Shown here: one piece after another, positions 4,810 through 8,861 of the stretch | Layout: every line of letters begins with the position of its first letter | Position numbering within the stretch: the stretch's first letter is position 1 | Assembly (NCBI GenBank): GCA_045651865.1 | Contig: JAZRTC010000149.1 | Coordinates: 1-8,861, forward strand | Source of the DNA: RGIG1959 sp045651865 | GTDB taxonomy: Bacteria; Bacillota; Clostridia; Oscillospirales; Acutalibacteraceae | Length of the DNA stretch: 8,861 bases | Direction of reading: 5' to 3' | Notes under the pieces: model-generated | Seen by the model: only the letters and a program-made list of their open reading frames with translations | Database searches by the model: none | Told to the model about the DNA's origin: nothing | Program-made: the position numbers and the translations under genes

Positions 4810-7260
4810 TTACGCAATCAGCGAAAGGAGCACGGAACGCACATCGGAGGTGGCAATGACTTCGTTGCCATCATAATCCGACGCATACTTCTGTGCGGCG
4901 CTGAAGCCGTTGGAATCAATGGTGAACATCACCATCATACGCGCATCCTGCGAGCTGACATCGCCGTCGCCGTTGACATCGCCCTTGATGGCGATCTCAT
5001 AGGACGCAAGCTCCGTTGCGCCATCCATCACCTTGATGACCTGACCGGTCTTGGCTTTGGAAGCGCCGTCGACTGCCACGCCGTTCTCATACACCGCCAC
5101 GGTATAACCCGAGCGGATGTTGCTGATCACATTTGCGACTGTCGAACCTGCCGTCACACCCGTTGTGAGGGTGTCCTTAAGCGTATAGACATCCGACTCG
5201 AACACGATCTTATCATCGTTGACAGACGGATCGTTGGAGGCCTCTTTGTACACACCGTCACGGAACACCATCATACGGTCATTCTCCGCGATCTGGATCG
5301 CATTGAAATATGCCGTACCCTTGCCGCCGATGCTGACGGTCACTTTGGTAACGGTGCTCTTGCCGCTGGCGGGGATGATGTTGTTGTACGAGAAGTAGCC
5401 GTAGAGGCTCAGACCGCGGCTGCCCTCAAACGGGCCGGGGATATAACCGTCCGCGGGGAAGGTTTCTACAAAGTCGTAGCAATAGTCGCTACACAGCGAT
5501 ACTTCACCGCTGCCGTTGGCATTGGTCAGCGTGAGAGTCACATCAAACTTCACGGGAGACTCAATGCTGACGAGGAGGCGCTGGAATTTCTCCACCTCAA
5601 ACTCCGCGTTAACATTAAATGTCACATCAAAGCCTGCATCGGTGTCAGCAGTCAGTACCATCATACCGTTGGTGTACTTGTAGCTGCCCGCCTTGCTCGT
5701 ATCCGCAATGGTAATGTTGGCAGGGTTCATCAGCGTAATATTCGATGCTACTGCGCGCAGGTTGAAGCTCTGGTCAACGACCTTGGTGGCTTTTGCGGCA
5801 AAGTAGAAATAGTTGATCTTGATAGAAGTATTCGGTGCCAGATAGAAACGCACCTGATCGATCTGTTTGCCGTCTCCGGGTTTCCACCAGTCGCCCAGAT
5901 TGATCTCCAATGTTTCCATATTGGTCATATACGGTGCCGATTCCTCTGCGACAAGCTGATCAGACGACTGGCAATCACGCATCATCCAATAGCCACTACC
6001 CTTTTCGGTCATACCGAAATAATAACCGTCACCCGAAAGGGGCTTAACCTGCAACGACATATACGGAGTCGTCACCGTACCGATCTTCTGCGGCAGATTC
6101 ATATTAAACTGACCCTGTTCAGAGCTGTTGTTGGTCAGCACCAGACCGCCGTCGGTATCATACGCGTAGCTCATACCCGACGAATTGGTCTCCAGCGTAT
6201 ACGCCTGCGCGTCAACACCAATATATTCACCATAAGAGCTGATAGCACACCAACCCACGGTGCCGTCCTTCATCGTGACCTTGCCCCAACCGTTGGAGTT
6301 AAGCTCGGAAATCTCCGCAAGCTCGTTGAGCTCCAGAACGCCGAGAAGCGTACCCGAGGTGCTCGCCTCAGAACGGACATTCAGACCGTCCGAGGAGGTG
6401 ATGCGGTAGGTACCAATCTTCGTAGCGGAGGTTGCATCCGGATCGCCACCGTCAGCCGGAATTCTTCCGTCCCAATACGCATCGACATAGCCCATGAACA
6501 TCTGCCAGAAATAGCCGTCACGGCCGTTCTTGTAAGAACCGGCTGCCGCGAATTTGTTGGTCACGGGATCATAAGACGCACGCAGAGCCATCGGGCAGTC
6601 TTTACCTGCCGTGCCGTTCTGATAGGACATCGAATCCCAGTGCATCTTGATAGCAGACTTAGACAGGCCGTGACGCTTCAGAAGCACAACCGTCAGCATC
6701 GCCGTGTGACGCATCGTCTGGTTGAACTGGTTTTTCCACCAGCTCATGATCGCGTCGCCGTCGTTCCACTTCTCACCGCCGTAGGTCTCGGTTGCGGGGA
6801 AGTTGTTGACCGCCATCTCGATACCGATGGAGTTGCTGTTGGACGGTGCACCCGTGTAGGAGGTGCCGACATGCCAGCCCTGACGCTTGTCAGACAGGCA
6901 CTGGTAGATCACATCGTGACCGACTGTGTAGTGCCACGCAGCATTCTCTGCGGATTTACCGTAATTGTGGTTTGCCTTTGCAGTCGAGGACGCGATGTAA
7001 GTACCCGTGGTATGGATCGCCACATATTTCGGGGACATCGAACCCGTCGGTGCTTTACTGGTACTACGCCAGTCCGTGATAACCTGAACCTCATCGCGTG
7101 TACCCGCGCCGAGGACATAGGTGGTGTTGTTCACTGTGCCGCTGGCGGATTCAAAGTTGGAATACGCCACTGCTGTGGATGCGTCAAAGTATGCGATCGC
7201 CGGAAGCAGGCCGACCATCATCACAAGACACATCATCAAAGCGATCATGCGTTTCATCAT
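4810..7260 (-). CDS. Secreted N-acetylmuramoyl-L-alanine amidase with SH3 and dockerin-like modules
   Basis: An 816-residue modular exported protein. Residues 1-32 are a Met-rich signal peptide (MMKRMIALMM... ending near STAVA). Residues about 75-235 form an Amidase_2 (T7-lysozyme/PGRP-type) zinc amidase: VAIHTTG with His83, WHYTVG with His110, SIGIEM, MHWD with His207 and KDCP with Cys222, so the zinc ligands are probably His83, His207 and Cys222. An SH3b-like wall-binding domain follows at about 282-348 (GLNVRSEAS, GWGKVTMKDGTVGWC). Residues about 350-690 are beta-rich and not recognised. Near the end is a repeat-like segment (TLTTGVTAGSTVANVISNI), then a dockerin-like module at about 760-816 with two calcium loops (DVNGDGDVSSQD, 761-772; DYDGNEVIATSD, 795-806). 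It should cleave the MurNAc-L-Ala bond in peptidoglycan outside the cell. The start (Met5 of the longest frame) was chosen for distance from AAAGGA; Met6 is also possible. It has its own strong promoter and is not in an operon. Confidence 0.93.
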   Translation of the reverse strand: MMKRMIALMMCLVMMVGLLPAIAYFDASTAVAYSNFESASGTVNNTTYVLGAGTRDEVQVITDWRSTSKAPTGSMSPKYVAIHTTGTYIASSTAKANHNYGKSAENAAWHYTVGHDVIYQCLSDKRQGWHVGTSYTGAPSNSNSIGIEMAVNNFPATETYGGEKWNDGDAIMSWWKNQFNQTMRHTAMLTVVLLKRHGLSKSAIKMHWDSMSYQNGTAGKDCPMALRASYDPVTNKFAAAGSYKNGRDGYFWQMFMGYVDAYWDGRIPADGGDPDATSATKIGTYRITSSDGLNVRSEASTSGTLLGVLELNELAEISELNSNGWGKVTMKDGTVGWCAISSYGEYIGVDAQAYTLETNSSGMSYAYDTDGGLVLTNNSSEQGQFNMNLPQKIGTVTTPYMSLQVKPLSGDGYYFGMTEKGSGYWMMRDCQSSDQLVAEESAPYMTNMETLEINLGDWWKPGDGKQIDQVRFYLAPNTSIKINYFYFAAKATKVVDQSFNLRAVASNITLMNPANITIADTSKAGSYKYTNGMMVLTADTDAGFDVTFNVNAEFEVEKFQRLLVSIESPVKFDVTLTLTNANGSGEVSLCSDYCYDFVETFPADGYIPGPFEGSRGLSLYGYFSYNNIIPASGKSTVTKVTVSIGGKGTAYFNAIQIAENDRMMVFRDGVYKEASNDPSVNDDKIVFESDVYTLKDTLTTGVTAGSTVANVISNIRSGYTVAVYENGVAVDGASKAKTGQVIKVMDGATELASYEIAIKGDVNGDGDVSSQDARMMVMFTIDSNGFSAAQKYASDYDGNEVIATSDVRSVLLSLIA

Positions 7261-7333
7261 TGTGAAAATCATCCTTTCATTTATATAGATTTATTCAACT
7301 CAGAAAACAGGTAGCCCAATTTTCTCCACATAC

Positions 7334-7362
7334 ATTATACACACAGGATAAACAACCGTCAA
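7334..7362 (-). promoter_or_regulatory. Strong sigma-A promoter of the dockerin-amidase gene
   Basis: Minus-strand TTGACG (7357-7362), 17-bp spacer, perfect TATAAT (7334-7339). It gives a leader of about 65 bases before the ATG at 7260, in which I see no convincing structured riboswitch. Confidence 0.9.
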
Positions 7363-7378
7363 GGGTGTGGTTGACAAA

Positions 7379-7406
7379 TTTGTAAAAAGTTTTATGCTTT
7401 TACAAA
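7379..7406. promoter_or_regulatory. Inverted repeat upstream of the dockerin-amidase promoter
   Basis: tttgtaaaaag (7379-7389) and cttttacaaa (7397-7406) form a 10-bp inverted repeat with one extra A, centred about 30 bp upstream of the -35. It is separate from the terminator at 7430-7459. It may be a regulator site, but A/T-rich palindromes also arise by chance. Confidence 0.3.
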
Positions 7407-7429
7407 AATATTCAGCAAAAAGCACAAAA

Positions 7430-7459
7430 ACGACACCTTGTCTTACAACAAAGTGTCGT
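7430..7459 (-). terminator. Terminator of the HTH-MBL operon
   Basis: The arms at 7430-7441 and 7448-7459 pair over 12 bp with one G-U and a 6-base loop. On the minus strand the stem is followed by a run of T (TTTTTGTGCTTTTT). It begins 8 bases after the lipoprotein stop. Confidence 0.9.
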
Positions 7460-7467
7460 CCATATGA

Positions 7468-8307
7468 TTAGCGCGCTGTCTCAATAAAGCGTTCACCGTT
7501 CCCGTCAAAGCGTAACATCATATCGCCGTGCACATCGGAGCGGTAACACACAATCCCCTGCGCCTCCAATGCCGACAGAGTATCGGCGTGCGGATGATCG
7601 TAGCGGTTTTCCGCGCCGCATGTGAGGATTGCCGCTTTGGGATTAACTGCTTTCAAAAGCCGGCGCGTGGTGTTGACCTTGCCGCCGTGATGGCTCATTT
7701 TGATAACCGTTGCCGAAAGATCACGCCCGCTGTTAAGCAAGGCATTCTGTGCCGTCTCCAGTGCATCGCCCATCAAAAGGATCTGTTCCTGTCCGAAAGT
7801 AACACGGGTGATGAGCGAGTAATCATTGGCATCGAGCGAAGTGACTGCAAGCGGATAGATCTCCACCTGTGCCAACCCGAGCGAAAATTCCACACCACCA
7901 CTTGCTTCATAAAGCGTTGCCTTGGTATGTTCAATCGCATCAAACAGCCGCGTGTGCATCGGCGTTTGCTCCTCAATGCCATCGGGGACAGCGGCGTAAT
8001 ACACGGTTTCAGGGGGATATGCCTTGACCACGCGCTCCAGACCGCCGATATGATCCGCGTGCGGGTGTGTCATAACAACGGCATCCAGTCGCTCGACACC
8101 GTGCGTATGCAGATAGGTGACGATGTAATCGGCATCCTCCGGTTCGCCGCCGTCAATGAGAATCGCACTCTCCCCTTGCACCAGCAGACAGCAATCCGCA
8201 TTGCCGACCTCCAACACATGGAGTTCGAGCGTCGCCTGCTCCATCGGTGCGGCACATGAAGAAAGAAGCAGGCAGAATACAAGAAATGTACAAAGGACAT
8301 TACGCAT
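7468..8307 (-). CDS. Metallo-beta-lactamase-fold lipoprotein (ComEC C-terminal-like)
   Basis: A 279-residue predicted lipoprotein. Residues 1-17 are a signal peptide ending in the lipobox LSSC (Cys18), so the mature protein is anchored on the outer face of the membrane. The rest is a metallo-beta-lactamase domain: MTHPHADHIGG with His81, His83, Asp85 and His86; LLMGD with Asp181; MSHHGG with His206-His207; and YDHPH near 237-240. This pattern matches the extracellular MBL domain of ComEC/Rec2 (COG2333), here without the ComEC membrane channel. Such proteins are often annotated as competence-like hydrolases; DNA as substrate is plausible but unproven. The Met at 8307 was chosen because it begins the signal peptide; Met at 8322 is an alternative. 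Neither has a ribosome site. The start overlaps the 3' end of the XRE gene by 8 bases, so translation is probably coupled. Confidence 0.88.
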   Translation of the reverse strand: MRNVLCTFLVFCLLLSSCAAPMEQATLELHVLEVGNADCCLLVQGESAILIDGGEPEDADYIVTYLHTHGVERLDAVVMTHPHADHIGGLERVVKAYPPETVYYAAVPDGIEEQTPMHTRLFDAIEHTKATLYEASGGVEFSLGLAQVEIYPLAVTSLDANDYSLITRVTFGQEQILLMGDALETAQNALLNSGRDLSATVIKMSHHGGKVNTTRRLLKAVNPKAAILTCGAENRYDHPHADTLSALEAQGIVCYRSDVHGDMMLRFDGNGERFIETAR

Positions 8308-8515
8308 GGAAGGTCGGATCATTGGTACGACCGAGCAAGTAATCGGTCGATGTGCCATAAAGATCGGCAAGCTTAATCAGCAACCGCGTCGGAATCTCGC
8401 GTTTTCCTGTTTCGTAATTGCTGTACACACGCTGATCAATCCCAAGTTCTGCTGCCACCTGCTTTTGCACCAAATCGTGATCTTCTCTGAGATCACGCAA
8501 TCGCGGATAATACAT
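8300..8515 (-). CDS. XRE-family helix-turn-helix transcriptional regulator
   Basis: A 71-residue single-domain DNA-binding protein. The HTH_3 (Cro/C1-type) domain covers about residues 5-62: LRDLREDHDLVQKQVAAELG, then IDQRVYSNYETGKREIP as the turn and recognition helix, then LIKLADLYGTSTDYLLGRT as the closing helices. There is no effector or dimerisation extension. Its ATG has GAGGTGAT 5 bases upstream. It overlaps the lipoprotein gene and is the first gene of the two-gene unit, so it may regulate itself and the lipoprotein. ACTAT/ATAGT half-sites just upstream (8543-8591) are candidate binding sites. Such small XRE proteins are widespread, so the regulated process is unknown. Confidence 0.93.
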   Translation of the reverse strand: MYYPRLRDLREDHDLVQKQVAAELGIDQRVYSNYETGKREIPTRLLIKLADLYGTSTDYLLGRTNDPTFHA

Positions 8516-8534
8516 ACGCTATCACCTCAAGATA

Positions 8535-8591
8535 AGTATATGTACTATCAAATAATAGTGGTTGTTTTACTGTTGTACGATAGTAAGATAG
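8535..8591 (-). promoter_or_regulatory. Candidate promoter and operator of the XRE-MBL unit
   Basis: Minus-strand TATACT (8535-8540) may be a -10, though no good -35 pairs with it and the leader would be very short; TATTAT (8552-8557 region) is an alternative. Around it lie tactatc (8543-8549), atagt (8555-8559), gatagta (8579-8585) and gatag (8587-8591), forming inverted and direct half-sites as expected for a small HTH repressor. Function is inferred. Confidence 0.4.
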
Positions 8592-8657
8592 CAAAACAAT
8601 CGGCCCGCAGAAGGTTGCGCACTCTACGATGTTGCCGTAAGTTTGAGGCGCCCTCTT

Positions 8658-8812
8658 GTCCCCCTTGTCTAAAGGGGGATGTCAAACGCGATGCGTTTGA
8701 CAGGGGGATTCCGTCGCGTGAAACGCGACCGCGTCCGTTGGACGCGTACCACATCCGTCATCGCCTTACGGCGATGCCACCTTCTCCGCAAAGCGGAGAA
8801 GGCTTTACGGAT
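8658..8812. repeat. Cluster of six short hairpins (REP/MITE-like intergenic element)
   Basis: Stems: 8659-8666/8672-8679 (8 bp); 8680-8689/8693-8702 (10 bp, loop GAT); 8713-8719/8723-8729 (7 bp, loop GAA); 8730-8736/8740-8746 (7 bp, loop GTT); 8759-8765/8770-8776 (7 bp, loop TTAC); 8780-8789/8793-8802 (10 bp, loop AAA). The last two are enclosed by atccgt (8753-8758) and acggat (8807-8812), giving a potential three-way junction. The stems are perfect and almost touching. The pattern resembles dispersed non-coding repeats of gut Clostridia as I recall them; only one copy is in the window. No protein gene is supported here. Confidence 0.7.
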
Positions 8813-8861
8813 CATCGAAAAAAAATCACCCGCGGCGGGGGGATGGGGGGGTTTTTTGGGA
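8813..8861. other. Low-complexity G-rich right edge
   Basis: Runs of A, then gcggggggatgggggg, then gttttttggg. No gene or clear site is visible. The homopolymer runs may be real, or may be poor assembly at a contig end next to the repeat. Confidence 0.5.

Noticed and set aside
6640..7314. 224-residue plus-strand frame opposite the amidase gene
   Set aside because: His/Arg/Cys-rich composition, no recognisable motif, and it runs through the amidase signal peptide and the promoter leader on the other strand. It is a shadow of the real gene.
7371..7400. Plus-strand TTGACA followed by TATGCT as a possible promoter
   Set aside because: The -10 is weak and no plus-strand gene follows. The TTGACA lies in an A/T-rich stretch upstream of the minus-strand promoter.
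7528..8259. 243-residue plus-strand frame opposite the MBL lipoprotein gene
   Set aside because: The minus-strand frame has all metallo-beta-lactamase motifs and a lipobox; the plus frame has none.
8548..8754. 68-residue minus-strand frame over the hairpin cluster
   Set aside because: It consists of translated repeat sequence and runs across the XRE promoter. There is no ribosome site or domain, and such peptides are typical false genes over clostridial repeats.
8658..8812. CRISPR array
   Set aside because: The stems differ from one another and there is no constant repeat with regular unique spacers. No cas gene is nearby.

Overview
The window looks like a chromosomal segment, possibly a contig end, of a spore-forming, dockerin-bearing clostridium of the Oscillospirales/Ruminococcaceae kind. 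The evidence is a SpoIIAA-SpoIIAB-sigma F operon, AGGAGG-type ribosome sites, sigma-A promoters with extended -10 elements, a secreted peptidoglycan amidase ending in a dockerin-like calcium-binding module, and intergenic repeats of a type I associate with gut Clostridia. No species can be named from this sequence.

Layout. Positions 1-1127 (minus) hold spoIIAA, spoIIAB and the 5' part of sigF, tightly overlapped; sigF runs off the left edge. A strong terminator at 1210-1251 separates them from a small membrane protein (1263-1757). Upstream, on the same strand, is a cluster: a membrane protein (2871-3422) with a clear sigma-A promoter, a P-loop kinase-like protein overlapping it by 4 bases (2368-2874), and an Amidase_6-type cysteine hydrolase (1832-2317). 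Positions 3498-3825 hold a tRNA-Ser(GGA) gene with its terminator, plus a second copy of the tRNA 3' end and terminator 189 bp further on. Divergent from the tRNA is an ABC-type ATPase (4024-4764, plus), which converges on a large secreted N-acetylmuramoyl-L-alanine amidase with SH3 and dockerin-like modules (4810-7260, minus). Then come a metallo-beta-lactamase-fold lipoprotein (7468-8307) and an overlapping XRE-type regulator (8300-8515). The right end is a cluster of hairpins followed by a G-rich edge.

How the parts work together. SpoIIAA, SpoIIAB and sigma F form the known partner-switching module that activates sigma F in the forespore. The 2368-3422 pair is an operon of unknown role, and the amidase at 2317 may or may not share its transcript. 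The XRE regulator and the MBL lipoprotein overlap and are probably co-transcribed.

The most notable signals are non-coding. In two adjacent genes the ribosome site lies inside a hairpin: a 15-bp inverted repeat centred on the promoter of the 1757 gene, and a terminator-like hairpin directly before the 2317 gene. The tRNA-Ser 3' end is duplicated around a 126-bp segment that carries an inverted T-arm-like sequence. The 8658-8812 stretch folds into six tight hairpins, two of them inside a potential three-way junction. I found no CRISPR array and no transposase, and none of the proteins is a clear new defence or mobile system.
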